From positions 11,463 to 71,599 of the forward strand of contig PLJS01000089.1 in assembly GCA_003140315.1 (NCBI GenBank): a stretch of DNA of 60,137 nucleotides, in the 5' to 3' direction. The position numbers and the translations under genes were made by a program. This document shows positions 44,255 through 53,273 of the stretch, piece after piece. The notes below the pieces were generated by a model, which saw nothing but the letters and a program-made list of their open reading frames with translations, searched no databases and was not told the DNA's origin. Each line of letters opens with the position of its first letter. Position 1 is the first letter of the stretch. The DNA comes from Hyphomicrobiales bacterium (GTDB lineage Bacteria > Pseudomonadota > Alphaproteobacteria > Rhizobiales > Xanthobacteraceae).

Positions 44255-45262
44255 ATGTTGAAGGCCCGGTTCGTCGACATGATCTACACGCATACGGAAG
44301 GCGAACCGACCGGCATCATCCATTCCGGTATTTCCTATCCGGCCGGCAGCTCCATCCTGGAGAAACGGCGTTACCTCGAGCAGAAATACGATTGGCTACG
44401 CCGCGCCGTGATGCGCGAGCCGCGCGGCCATCGCGACATGTTCGGTGTATTCCTGACCTCGCCCTCCGAGCCCGGCTTCGATGCCGGCATGATCTGGATC
44501 GATGGCGAGAATTTCATGGACATGTGCGGCCACGGCACCATCGGTCTCAGCATGGCGATGGTGTCGCAGGGAATGGTTCCGTCTGCGGATATGTCCACCA
44601 TCCGTTTCGAAACCACCGCGGGCCCGGTCACGTCGCATGTCAAATCGAACGGGAGCCGGGTCGAGTGGTGCAGCTTCGAAAATGTCCCGGCATTCGTATC
44701 CGAGCTCGATGTTCCCTTCGACCTCCCGGGCTACGGGCGACTGAGTGCCGACTTGGTGTTCGGCGGAAATTTTTTCGCGCTGATCCGATGGCCAGAAGAC
44801 AAGCTCAAGATCGCGCCGGAGAATGCAACGGAGCTGTCGCGGGCAGGCTATCTCGCGCGAAAGATCCTGCTCGAGAAGGTGAAGCCGCACCATCCCTCAA
44901 AGCCGCACATCACGAATTTGAACTTCGTGACTCTGTGGCACGGGCCGTCCCGGCCGGAAGCCTTGTATCGCTGCGTCCATGTGTTTAGCGACGGCAAGCT
45001 CGACCGATCGCCTGGCGGCACCGGCACCAGCGCCATGATGGCCATGCTCGAGCACCGCGGCCGCATCAAGGTCGGGGACCCCATTCACTCCGAGGGATTG
45101 CTCGGCACCGGCACGTTTCGCGGCCAGCTCATTCGTTCAGAGACGATCGGAAACATTCGCGCGGTCGTTCCCACCATTCAGGGAACGGCCAACATCATCG
45201 GCTTTGCTAAGTGGCTCATTGATCCGGCCGACCCGTTGAACGAAGGATTCGTGGTCGGATAG
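44255..45262 (+). CDS. Proline racemase/hydroxyproline epimerase family protein with altered second catalytic Cys
   Basis: 335 residues from ATG 44255. The family reads 'DMIYTHTEGEPTGIIHSG' at the start, the first catalytic loop is 'FMDMCGHGTIGLSMAM' with Cys91, and the second loop is 'DRSPGGTGTSAMMAML'. In proline racemase and 4-hydroxyproline epimerase that loop is SPCGTGTSA; here Gly254 (codon GGC at 45014) replaces the second catalytic Cys. Trans-3-hydroxyproline dehydratases carry Thr there. So the protein keeps one base and probably cannot do simple two-base racemisation; a dehydratase-like or new reaction is possible. It is divergent from the transporter-sox operon and convergent with a GlxA-type regulator, which ties it to N-methyl or cyclic amino-acid use. 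Confidence 0.88.
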   Translation: MLKARFVDMIYTHTEGEPTGIIHSGISYPAGSSILEKRRYLEQKYDWLRRAVMREPRGHRDMFGVFLTSPSEPGFDAGMIWIDGENFMDMCGHGTIGLSMAMVSQGMVPSADMSTIRFETTAGPVTSHVKSNGSRVEWCSFENVPAFVSELDVPFDLPGYGRLSADLVFGGNFFALIRWPEDKLKIAPENATELSRAGYLARKILLEKVKPHHPSKPHITNLNFVTLWHGPSRPEALYRCVHVFSDGKLDRSPGGTGTSAMMAMLEHRGRIKVGDPIHSEGLLGTGTFRGQLIRSETIGNIRAVVPTIQGTANIIGFAKWLIDPADPLNEGFVVG

Positions 45263-45280
45263 ACTCCCTGCGGATCAGCG

Positions 45281-46411
45281 TCAGGCAAAATACGGCCGCC
45301 GCTCGCGTGGAAGAAGCTCCGTTTTTGCATCGAGCGTCGTCGCCGGTCGGACTAGTTCGGCTCTCTGCTTCTTCTTGCGACTCCCGAGAGAGCGCAGAAT
45401 TTCCGCAGGGCCCGCCCTGCGCATTTCGACCGGGGAGCGGCCAAATTCTTTCTTGAAACAGCGGATGAAATGGGAGGCGTCAGAGAAGCCGTAATCCTGC
45501 GCAATCTCTGTGATGGTCCGCTCGGGAACCGCCAACTGCCACAGGCCGTAATGGGTGCGCAGCATCCGCGAATACGATTGAACACCCTGGCCCACATGCT
45601 CGTGGAACAGACGCTGGAGCTGGCGTTTCGAGATATTCAGATGTGACGCGATCGCAGAAAGACTCAAGGGTTCGCTCAGGTGCTGCTCGATCAGCAAGAT
45701 CGCTCGCAATACACGAGCGTCATCGACCTCATAGGCGAGCGGTGGCTGGGGCTGCGGCGACGACGGCGGCCGCGCCCGGTCGACGATCATGATGTGAAGG
45801 CTCTTCTGCGCCTCCGCCGGGCCGATATGGCGCGAGATGATCCAATAGGCGAGGTCGATCGCCACGGCGCCGCCAGCGCACGTGATGTAGCGGCCATCGA
45901 CGACGAACAACTGGTCCGCCACTGGGATCACGTCCGCGAATTCCTCGATCAGATTCTGATAATGATACCAGCTCACACAGCATCGGCGTCCCTTCAGAAT
46001 CCCCGCGCGCAAGAGCGTGAAACTGCCGGTACCCACGCCAACAAGCCGCACACTGGCCTTGTCGGCCGCCCGGATGTAATCGAGGATTCGCCGGTCGGGC
46101 ATGATCTTCAGCAGGCCGCTGACGACGATGATGTAGTCGAATTGAGTCGGATCGCAGAGCAGATCGGTGGGGTGCACCTCGACGCCGCAGCTCGCCGGAA
46201 TTGGGTCAAGACTGGGTGCGAGGATCGACCACTGGCAGTGAATGGGACGGCTGCCGTCGCCTTCGTCTGCGGCGAGACGGAATGCGTCGACCAGCGCGGC
46301 AAAAGGCAACATCGTAAATTGCGGTGTGAGGATGAAGCCGACGCGTAGCGCCACCTCACCGCTACTCGACTTCCTCGGACTTTCTCTATTCTTGCGATCC
46401 GTTGTCTTCAT
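45281..46411 (-). CDS. GlxA-family transcriptional regulator (DJ-1/PfpI-like plus AraC HTH)
   Basis: 376 residues from ATG 46411. Residues ~20-190 are a DJ-1/PfpI-like amidotransferase fold ('VGFILTPQFTMLPFAALVDAFRLA', 'LVGVGTGSFTLLRAGILKGRRCCVSWYH', 'YITCAGGAVAIDLAYWII'); Gly-Thr-Gly replaces the nucleophile elbow, so this is a sensor, not an enzyme. The C-terminus holds two AraC-type HTHs ('LSLSAIASHLNISKRQLQRLFHEHVG', 'TEIAQDYGFSDASHFIRCFKKEFG'). Family members such as GbdR and SouR control glycine betaine and sarcosine use, which fits the sox genes here. It is divergent from hyuA and convergent with the racemase-family gene. Confidence 0.9.
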   Translation of the reverse strand: MKTTDRKNRESPRKSSSGEVALRVGFILTPQFTMLPFAALVDAFRLAADEGDGSRPIHCQWSILAPSLDPIPASCGVEVHPTDLLCDPTQFDYIIVVSGLLKIMPDRRILDYIRAADKASVRLVGVGTGSFTLLRAGILKGRRCCVSWYHYQNLIEEFADVIPVADQLFVVDGRYITCAGGAVAIDLAYWIISRHIGPAEAQKSLHIMIVDRARPPSSPQPQPPLAYEVDDARVLRAILLIEQHLSEPLSLSAIASHLNISKRQLQRLFHEHVGQGVQSYSRMLRTHYGLWQLAVPERTITEIAQDYGFSDASHFIRCFKKEFGRSPVEMRRAGPAEILRSLGSRKKKQRAELVRPATTLDAKTELLPRERRPYFA

Positions 46412-46620
46412 CCTGGGAACTGTATGAGGCAGCGGCGGCAAAGTCCATTTGTGGCACGAGCGCGCGCGATGGTTGTCGTTTAGGACGCTGGCGCGATCTT
46501 CCAACCATAATGTCGTGCGCGTTCAACCATCCCGGTCTTTCGTTCCGCATAGATTCGTAGCCACACTTGGTTGGTACCGCGGCACTCGGATTCGCGAAAA
46601 CTTCGTAGAAGGACGTTCTG
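46412..46620. promoter_or_regulatory. Divergent promoter region of glxA-type regulator and hyuA
   Basis: 209 bp without coding signal. AGAAGGACGTT at 46606-46616 gives the ribosome site for hyuA. The location suggests control of hyuAB by the adjoining regulator. Confidence 0.35.
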
Positions 46621-48678
46621 ATGCCGATCTGGATTGGCGTCGATGTGGGAGGGACATTCACCGACCTTGTTGGATTCGATGACGCAACCGGCCAAGTCCG
46701 CATCCACAAGACCCCAACGACCCCGTCCGATCCGGCGCGGGCGATCGTCGGGGGAATCGAACAGATCGTCACAAGCCTTGGCGCTGACGGGCATCCGATC
46801 GAGGAAATAGCTCACGGTACGACCGTCGGCACAAACGCGCTGATCCAACGCAAGGGCGGTCGTGTCGCGCTCATCACCACAGACGGCTTTCGCGATCTGC
46901 TCGAGATTGGCTTTCAAAATCGATTCTACGTGTACGACTTTCATCGCGACATGCCGCCCCCGCTCGTGCCGCGGCGGCATCGCTTCGAACTCAAGGAACG
47001 AGTTACGACGGGCGGAGTCGTGGTCACGCCCCTCTCTAAGGGTGAGATAGTTCGGACGCTTGCGGTCCTGCCTGCAACCGAAATCGACTCTTTCGCCGTC
47101 TGTCTGCTTTTCTCCTACGTGAATTCTGACCATGAGCGGGCGATCGGCGAGGCGCTGCGGGCGCGCTTTCCGAACAAGCACGTGTCGTTGTCCTCGGAGG
47201 TGCAGCCGGAGTTCAGAGAATATCAGCGGTTTTCCACCACGGTCCTGAACGCATTCCTGCAGTCGGTGATGTCCGGTTACCTCACATCGCTCAAGGACGG
47301 CATCGATCGCAAATATCCGGGTGCACGCCTCTCGATCAGCCATTCCAGCGGTGGACTGATGTCAGCGGACGTGGCCCGCCGTTTCCCGGTCCGGACCGCC
47401 CTGTCCGGCCCTGCGGCAGGAGTCACCGGCGCGCTCGAAGTCGCACGCGGCTCAAATCGTTCGGAAGCGATCACTTTCGACATGGGCGGTACCAGCACCG
47501 ACGTGGCGATGATTCAGGGCTTCACCGTCGCACACAGCTATGGAAGCAGCATCGGCGGATATCCCGTCCGTCTTCCGATGGTGGACGTGAACACGGTCGG
47601 TGCGGGCGGCGGATCGATCGCCTGGTTTGACCGAGATGATCTCCTGAAGGTCGGGCCGCGCAGCGCGGGAGCCGTCCCGGGCCCCGCCTGTTACGGGCTT
47701 GGTGGTTCCGAGGCAACAGTAACCGACGCAAATCTCGTTTTGCAGCGGCTCTCGCCGCATGGGCTGCTTGGCGGCGCGATGCAGCTCAACGCCGCTGCCG
47801 CCCGCAAGTCCATTCAGCCTATCGCGGATCGTTTGGAGATGGCACCCGAGTTGGCAGCACTCGGCATCATCGATATCGTCGTCTCGAACATGGTGCGTGC
47901 AATTCGCGCGGTTTCCGTCGAGCGCGGTTACGATCCGCGTGACTTCACGCTTCTGCCCTTCGGCGGAGGCGGGCCATTGCATGCGCGCGCCGTCGCCGCG
48001 GAATTGGGCATGAAGGAGATTCTCGTCCCTTCACACCCCGGCATTCTTTGTGCCGCGGGACTCATGAGCGCCGGCCTCAGCGAAAATTTCGTCCGGACGA
48101 CGCATGCCAGCCTTGATGATCACGGACTGCGTGCGATCGCGCGCACCGTCCAGTTACTCGTCGATGCCGCAGACCGATGGTTCGATATCGAGCGTATCGA
48201 CCTGCCGAAACGTCGCTATGAAAGTTTTCTCGATCTTGCCTATCAGGGACAAAGCTTCGAGATATCGATCCCGCTGTCGAGTTCGGAAAGCAGGCATCCA
48301 TGCCTGCCCTCTCTCAAGGAGTTGCGCAGTCTGTTCATGGTCTCCCATGAACGTGCCTACGGCTATTCCTCGCCGGATGATCCGATCGTCATCACAAATT
48401 GCCGTTTGCGGGCGCTGGGCCTGCGGTTGGAGGGGCCATTTCGGATGCAGTCCGGGCCGGCCAACAACACAGTTACAATCCCGTCCGAGCGGATGGTCTG
48501 GTTCGATCGTTCCGGCCCACAACCGACGCCGGTGCTAACCCGAGATACACTGGCGACAGGCGCGTTTCTCTCTGGGCCGGCCGTCATCGAGCAGTTCGAC
48601 AGCACCGTGTTGATGTTCCCCGGCGACCGGGCGACGGTTGATGACGACCGCAATCTCATCATCAAGATAAGCGCATGA
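46621..48678 (+). CDS. hyuA: Hydantoinase/oxoprolinase family subunit A
   Basis: 685 residues: 'IWIGVDVGGTFTDLVGFDD' and 'IEEIAHGTTVGTNALIQRKGGRVALITT' form the actin-like ATP-binding N-terminal part; 'MGGTSTDVAMIQG', 'PMVDVNTVGAGGGSIAWFD' and 'FGGGGPLHARAVAAELG' complete the hydantoinase A core. Family members hydrolyse cyclic amides with ATP (5-oxoproline, N-methylhydantoin) or carboxylate ketones. It overlaps hyuB by four bases. Beside sarcosine oxidase genes the N-methylhydantoin to N-carbamoylsarcosine reaction is an attractive but unproven assignment. Confidence 0.9.
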   Translation: MPIWIGVDVGGTFTDLVGFDDATGQVRIHKTPTTPSDPARAIVGGIEQIVTSLGADGHPIEEIAHGTTVGTNALIQRKGGRVALITTDGFRDLLEIGFQNRFYVYDFHRDMPPPLVPRRHRFELKERVTTGGVVVTPLSKGEIVRTLAVLPATEIDSFAVCLLFSYVNSDHERAIGEALRARFPNKHVSLSSEVQPEFREYQRFSTTVLNAFLQSVMSGYLTSLKDGIDRKYPGARLSISHSSGGLMSADVARRFPVRTALSGPAAGVTGALEVARGSNRSEAITFDMGGTSTDVAMIQGFTVAHSYGSSIGGYPVRLPMVDVNTVGAGGGSIAWFDRDDLLKVGPRSAGAVPGPACYGLGGSEATVTDANLVLQRLSPHGLLGGAMQLNAAAARKSIQPIADRLEMAPELAALGIIDIVVSNMVRAIRAVSVERGYDPRDFTLLPFGGGGPLHARAVAAELGMKEILVPSHPGILCAAGLMSAGLSENFVRTTHASLDDHGLRAIARTVQLLVDAADRWFDIERIDLPKRRYESFLDLAYQGQSFEISIPLSSSESRHPCLPSLKELRSLFMVSHERAYGYSSPDDPIVITNCRLRALGLRLEGPFRMQSGPANNTVTIPSERMVWFDRSGPQPTPVLTRDTLATGAFLSGPAVIEQFDSTVLMFPGDRATVDDDRNLIIKISA

Positions 48679-50435
48679 CGGTACACAAGCAACCGCCCGA
48701 TGCCATCACGCTGGAGGTCATCCATAACGGCCTGCGATCGATCGCCGACGAGACCTTTATCGCACTGAAGAAGAGTGCCTACTCGACCAACATCAAGGAG
48801 CGGGACGACCACAGCACATGCCTGATGGATCGGCGTGGCCGCATTGTCGTACAGGCCGAACGCGCGCAGGCCATTCATCTGAGCTCAATGTCGGGGCACG
48901 TGCGTGCGGTACTTGCCGCCTTTGGCGTCGAAAGCCTGCGCGAAGGCGACATCTTCATCTCCAATGACCCGTATGTGGCGGGCGGCAGTCACCTGCCCGA
49001 CGTGAATTTCGCCATGCCTGTCTTCGTGAACGGAAGGCTGACGGCATTCTCCTGCAACATTGCGCACCACGCCGACATTGGCGGTATGACGCCGGGCAGC
49101 ATGTCCGCCGACATGACGGAAATCTATCAGGAGGGTCTGCGCATTCCGGTCGTCCGGCTGTTTCGGGAGGGGCGACTCGTGAGCGACGTCCTTGACCTCG
49201 TCCTTCTCAATGTCCGTATGCCCGAGGAGCGGAAGGGGGACTATCTGGCCCAGGTCGCGGCGTGCCGCCTCGGCGAACGGCGCTTTCGGGAATTGGCCGC
49301 CAGGTACTCATCGGACAATATCGAGATGACCTTCGATGAGATCATTGAGCGCACCGGGCGGAGGATGCGTCGATTGATCCGCATGCTGCCTCCTGGGCAA
49401 TACTCCTTCGAAGACGTCATGGACTCGGATGGCCATGGCGCCCGCGACATCAAGGTCAAGGTCGCTGTCACGATCCAGGGCGACAGCATCTCGTTTGACT
49501 TCGCTGGCACGAGTCGACAAGTGAAAGGCAATATCAACGTTCCTTTTGCCGATACCTGCTCAATGGTAGGCCTCGCCCTTAAAGGTCTGCTCGATCCAAC
49601 GACTCCAAACAACCAAGGTGTCATCGATCTTGTTGACGTAAGAGCCGAACCCGGCACGCTCGTTCGCCCCAATTTTCCAGCCGCCGTGGCCTTTCGCACG
49701 CACACGTGCCAGCGGATTGTGGATGTGATCCTTGGCGCGTTAGCCCCGGCTATGCCTGAGGCCGTCATCGCGGCGGGTAACGGCGCCAACACGACCGCAA
49801 TATTCTCAGGCACAGATCCGCGCGACGGGCACCGGTATCTCTTCCTGGAGACTCTGGCTGGAGGTTGTGGCGCTCGCTCATTCAAGGACGGCAAGGACGG
49901 CGTTCAACTCTACGCCGCGAACTCCGCGAATATGGCCATCGAGGTTTTCGAAAACAGCTTTCCGATCCGCATCGAACGATACGAGTTCGTGCCAGATAGC
50001 GGGGGAGCCGGACAATACCGAGGTGGCTTGGCCTTGCGAAGGATCTATCGAACCGTGGCCGGCGATTGTCTCTTCGTCGGCTCCGCGGACAGGTTCACTA
50101 ACGTGCCCTGGGGCCTGTTCGGCGGGGGGCCGGGTGCGGCTGGGCGATATGTGATCACCGACACGAACGGAACCGAGACCACGCTTGATGCGAAGCCCGC
50201 CCCTGTATTGGTGAAAGAGGGTGAAGTGATCGTGGTGCAAAGCCCGGGGGCGGGCGGGTATGGCGATCCGAACGAGCGCAACCGCAAACAGTTGGCGCGT
50301 GATCTCCAGAGTGGAAAATACTCGGGTGAATTCATAGAAAGACACTATCGACGATCAATCGATGAACTGCGGGCCATTCAAATTGATGGCATGCTCGACT
50401 TCGAAGAAACGCTCCCGCATTGGCGCTCCACATAG
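48675..50435 (+). CDS. hyuB: Hydantoinase/oxoprolinase family subunit B
   Basis: 586 residues: 'DAITLEVIHNGLRSIADETFIALKKSAYSTNIKERDDHST' opens the B domain; 'GDIFISNDPYVAGGSHLPDVNFAMPVF', 'HHADIGGMTPGSMSADMTEIYQEGLRIP' hold the likely metal/substrate loop; 'FGGGPGAAGRYVI' and 'SPGAGGYGDP' close it. It forms a two-subunit enzyme with HyuA. Length is normal. No N-carbamoyl amino-acid amidase follows, so the next step of a hydantoin route would be encoded elsewhere. Confidence 0.9.
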   Translation: MTVHKQPPDAITLEVIHNGLRSIADETFIALKKSAYSTNIKERDDHSTCLMDRRGRIVVQAERAQAIHLSSMSGHVRAVLAAFGVESLREGDIFISNDPYVAGGSHLPDVNFAMPVFVNGRLTAFSCNIAHHADIGGMTPGSMSADMTEIYQEGLRIPVVRLFREGRLVSDVLDLVLLNVRMPEERKGDYLAQVAACRLGERRFRELAARYSSDNIEMTFDEIIERTGRRMRRLIRMLPPGQYSFEDVMDSDGHGARDIKVKVAVTIQGDSISFDFAGTSRQVKGNINVPFADTCSMVGLALKGLLDPTTPNNQGVIDLVDVRAEPGTLVRPNFPAAVAFRTHTCQRIVDVILGALAPAMPEAVIAAGNGANTTAIFSGTDPRDGHRYLFLETLAGGCGARSFKDGKDGVQLYAANSANMAIEVFENSFPIRIERYEFVPDSGGAGQYRGGLALRRIYRTVAGDCLFVGSADRFTNVPWGLFGGGPGAAGRYVITDTNGTETTLDAKPAPVLVKEGEVIVVQSPGAGGYGDPNERNRKQLARDLQSGKYSGEFIERHYRRSIDELRAIQIDGMLDFEETLPHWRST

Positions 50436-50990
50436 CGCTGACTGGTCGACGATTGTCGGCCCGATCTAATTCCAGGACAGCATTGTATTTGCTTTCCCTT
50501 CATCGCATCGCTGCCGTTCAAAGAGTTGCCTTACGGAATTGCGCTGCCCGAAATAGTGGGGCGCAAAATCAACCCGCAGGCATGGGACGATAACGTGCAT
50601 AGCCGGATCGATGCCTCGACTAAAGAAATGGCCATAGCCCGGAGTCTGTCCGGCTCATTCCCGCGCAAGCGAAAATCCAGCTCATGCCATGAATCCTCGC
50701 TTGCGCTGGGACGAGCGGATACGGCGACGTCTTTGACGTGGGGCGCCGCAGTGGGGTTAGCTACAGAACAAGCATGCGAGAAATGGACGCTTAAGTTTCG
50801 CGAGACGCGGCTTTATCACTCCAATATCAACCAATCTGATTCCGGCATTCTTGTCGGAATACGTGTTGGGACTGCCGCGATCTTATTGATGACGATCAAG
50901 GCGCGGCGACCAAGAAGCGGAAATGACAACGCAATCGAAAATAGGCGACACCTCTGTTTCTTGCATTGTCCCTGGCGAACCGAGCGCCGA
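50436..50990. other. 555-bp gap after hyuB, gene-free apart from a repeat
   Basis: Open frames here have poor codon bias. The only structure I see is a degenerate palindromic repeat at about 50650-50718. The gap separates the rightward hyuAB operon from the end of the leftward ring-oxygenase operon, so transcription converges here; no strong terminator stem is evident apart from that repeat. Confidence 0.5.
50650..50718. repeat. Degenerate interspersed palindromic repeat
   Basis: The left arm GCTCATTCCCGCGCAAGCGA and the right arm GAATCCTCGCTTGCGCTGGG are imperfect inverted copies about 20 bases apart. They resemble the widespread 'CATTCCCGC...GCGGGAAT' repeat family of alphaproteobacterial intergenic regions. 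Several mismatches indicate an old copy. It might still act as a transcript-end hairpin for the converging operons. Confidence 0.5.
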
Positions 50991-51728
50991 TCAAACCGGC
51001 GGCACGGTCGTTGCGAAGAGCATGACTTCGCCGATCGTCACTGTCGACGGTTGATCGAGGATCCAGACGACAGTGCGCGCGAGATCGTCGGGTTCAAGAA
51101 CGGCTGGAATGGATTCATAGAAAGCGCTTGCGCGTTCCTTGTCACCCCGCCAACGCGTTTCGGCAAACTCCGTGCGTACCGCCGAGACTTGGATCTCCGT
51201 GATCCGCAGGCGCGTTTCACGGTAGTCCGCGCGCAGCGTCGTGGCGAACCCGTGTATGCCGTGCTTGGAGACCGTATAGGCCGCGACGTCACGCAGCGCC
51301 GCGCGCGTGACCAGCGAACTCATCAGCACAATGTCGCCGCGATTTTCCTTGAGCATCGACGGAAGCAGTTGATGTGTCAGGCGCATCGTGCCGACGAGAT
51401 TGGTCTCAAGGGTCGATTCCCAGTCGCCAAAAGAGCCGGCCGCGAACGGCGTGCGGCCGCCGACATCCGAGCCCGCATTGTTGATCAGCGTGTCGATCGG
51501 TCCCCACCCGCACGGTAGCCGGTCCGGCAGCGTCGCGACGGACTCGGCATCGGCGATATCGAGCGTGGCCGCGGCGCAGTCGGGTCCGTGCTTCGCAGCG
51601 AGCGCATCAAGGCGCTCGCGCCGGCGCCCAGCTGCGACGACGCGGTAGCCCCGCTCCAGCAGCCGCTGGGCCGTCGCAGCGCCGATACCGCTGCTCGCGC
51701 CCGTGACAAGAGCGACGCGCTTGGTCAT
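50991..51728 (-). CDS. Short-chain dehydrogenase/reductase
   Basis: 245 residues from ATG 51728. Cofactor motif 'LVTGASSGIGAATAQRLLERG', 'INNAGSDVGG', catalytic Ser region 'IVLMSSLVTRAALRD' and Tyr-x3-Lys 'AAYTVSKHGIHGFATTLRADY'. An Arg-rich segment after the first strand ('AAGRRRERLDAL') suggests NADP. The classical SDR family oxidises or reduces an alcohol or cis-dihydrodiol. It is the last gene of the ring-oxygenase operon; dihydrodiol dehydrogenation after the Rieske oxygenase is one possible role. Confidence 0.9.
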   Translation of the reverse strand: MTKRVALVTGASSGIGAATAQRLLERGYRVVAAGRRRERLDALAAKHGPDCAAATLDIADAESVATLPDRLPCGWGPIDTLINNAGSDVGGRTPFAAGSFGDWESTLETNLVGTMRLTHQLLPSMLKENRGDIVLMSSLVTRAALRDVAAYTVSKHGIHGFATTLRADYRETRLRITEIQVSAVRTEFAETRWRGDKERASAFYESIPAVLEPDDLARTVVWILDQPSTVTIGEVMLFATTVPPV

Positions 51729-51753
51729 GAGGCGCCGCAGCCGCGCGTCACGG

Positions 51754-52203
51754 CTACCATTCCTGGCGGGGAAGCTTGTTATAGACCCGATCGGTGCCCT
51801 CCGCGACGTGGACGATAACAAGCCGGCGCTTGATGAGCAGTTCGCCACCCAACTCGACGAAATGGTCCACGAAGCGTCCGTAGATCGTGTACGGCACACC
51901 GTCCTTCTGGTCGTGCTTGTTCAGGAAATACGAGGTCGCTTCGAGCGAGTTGTCCTTTGGATCGCGCCGCACGTTCGGCGGCCCGACGTGGTGGCTCGTG
52001 CTGACGAAGTGCTGGAATCGGCCGCGAAAGAAGTCGCTGATTGCGTCATAGCCCTTGCGCGGGGCTCCGGGCGTCGAATCCCAGACAGCGTCCCGCGTGA
52101 ACAGCGTCATGATCTTGTCCACATCGCCGCGATCGACTGCATCGGCGTAAGCCTGCAGGATTTCGTTGACGCGAATCCAGTCTCCAATGTCGATCGTCTT
52201 CAT
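51754..52203 (-). CDS. SnoaL-like/NTF2-fold protein
   Basis: 149 residues from ATG 52203, preceded by GAGGAGACC. NTF2-like features: 'NEILQAYADAVDRGDVDKIMTLFTRDAVWDST', 'DAISDFFRGRFQHFVSTSHHVGPPNV' and 'YTIYGRFVDHFVELGGELLIKRRLV'. Such proteins are small isomerases, lyases or hydroxylases without cofactor, or ligand-binding subunits; they resemble ring-oxygenase beta subunits in fold. It lies between the SDR and FAH genes in the operon. A catalytic role on the ring product is possible but undetermined. Confidence 0.83.
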   Translation of the reverse strand: MKTIDIGDWIRVNEILQAYADAVDRGDVDKIMTLFTRDAVWDSTPGAPRKGYDAISDFFRGRFQHFVSTSHHVGPPNVRRDPKDNSLEATSYFLNKHDQKDGVPYTIYGRFVDHFVELGGELLIKRRLVIVHVAEGTDRVYNKLPRQEW

Positions 52204-52286
52204 ACTCAGGTCTCCTCGATTTCTTTTGGATGCGGGTTGGAGCGCGTGAATCATGCTGCCGGCACTCCGGGCCGCAGCGCCGGGTT

Positions 52287-53270
52287 TCACCCGGAGATAA
52301 CCTTGTTGGTCAAGCAGCCGATCTTTTCGACCTCGATCTCGACGACGTCGCCGGGCTTTAGTAGCCAGTCCTCCGGCGGCTCGTGGAATATCCCGACACC
52401 GGCGGTCGTTCCGGTCGAGATGATGTCTCCCGGCTCAAGGGTCATGCGCGAGAAGTATGAAATGAGCCACGGGATCGAGTAGATCATATTGCTTGTATTG
52501 TCTTGCTGCCGCGTTTCGCCGTTCACGCGGCAACTGATTTGCAGATTGTGCGGTTCGGGAATTTCGTCCTTGGTGACGAAGTAGGGTCCAATCGGCGAAG
52601 ACGTGTCGAGGTTCTTGCCCATCATGATTGCACCACGGCGCATTTCGGCAAATTGCAGATCGCGCATGCTGACGTCGTTAGCGATCGTATAGCCGGCGAC
52701 GACGTCGAGTGCGTTCGCCTCCGTCACATTCTTGCACTTCGTTCCGATGATGACGCAGAGCTCGGCCTCGTAGTCGAGCTGCTTCGTATGCGCCGGATAC
52801 ACGATCGGACGGTCGTGCCCGACCATGACGGAAGGAAACTTGGAGAACGACACGGGCCATTCGTGCTTTTCGGCACGCGCGGCCGGAAGGTTGCCCGCCT
52901 GATTTTTTCCCTCGGAGGCATGCGAGCGATAGTTCGTCCCCACCATGATGATCTTCCCTGGGCGGGGAACTGGCGGAAGAAATTTAATCGCGTCGCGCGC
53001 GTAGACGATCCGTTCCTTCATTAGCGTGTGGATGCCGCTTTCGCTCTCCGCTGGGAGCGCAACACTTGCGACAAGCTCGCGTACGGCGGCAAGGCCGGAT
53101 GTCCCTATCCGCAAGAGACTCTCGGCGTCGGCGGGTACTGACCGCCCGGCTGGCATGAACCTGGCTGCGGCATTCGTGAGATCGATGACGTATTCACGCG
53201 TGCCGTTTGCCGAGAGAACGCCAAATCGCGCGCCGTCGGCGCCGTTAGCCTCGAAGCTGAGCAGTTTCAT
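52287..53270 (-). CDS. Fumarylacetoacetate hydrolase family protein
   Basis: 327 residues. FAH core: 'PGKIIMVGTNYRSHASEGK', 'PIVYPAHTKQLDYEAELCVIIGTKCKNV' (metal-ligand Glu residues), 'VAGYTIANDVSMRDLQF' with the Asp ligand, 'PEDWLLKPGDVVEIEVEKIG'. Members hydrolyse, hydrate or decarboxylate oxo-acids from aromatic ring cleavage, such as 4-oxalocrotonate or maleylpyruvate products. It sits with a Rieske oxygenase and a flavoprotein dehydrogenase, so a late step in ring breakdown is likely. It follows the Dabb gene by three bases. Confidence 0.92.
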   Translation of the reverse strand: MKLLSFEANGADGARFGVLSANGTREYVIDLTNAAARFMPAGRSVPADAESLLRIGTSGLAAVRELVASVALPAESESGIHTLMKERIVYARDAIKFLPPVPRPGKIIMVGTNYRSHASEGKNQAGNLPAARAEKHEWPVSFSKFPSVMVGHDRPIVYPAHTKQLDYEAELCVIIGTKCKNVTEANALDVVAGYTIANDVSMRDLQFAEMRRGAIMMGKNLDTSSPIGPYFVTKDEIPEPHNLQISCRVNGETRQQDNTSNMIYSIPWLISYFSRMTLEPGDIISTGTTAGVGIFHEPPEDWLLKPGDVVEIEVEKIGCLTNKVISG

Positions 53271-53273
53271 CTC

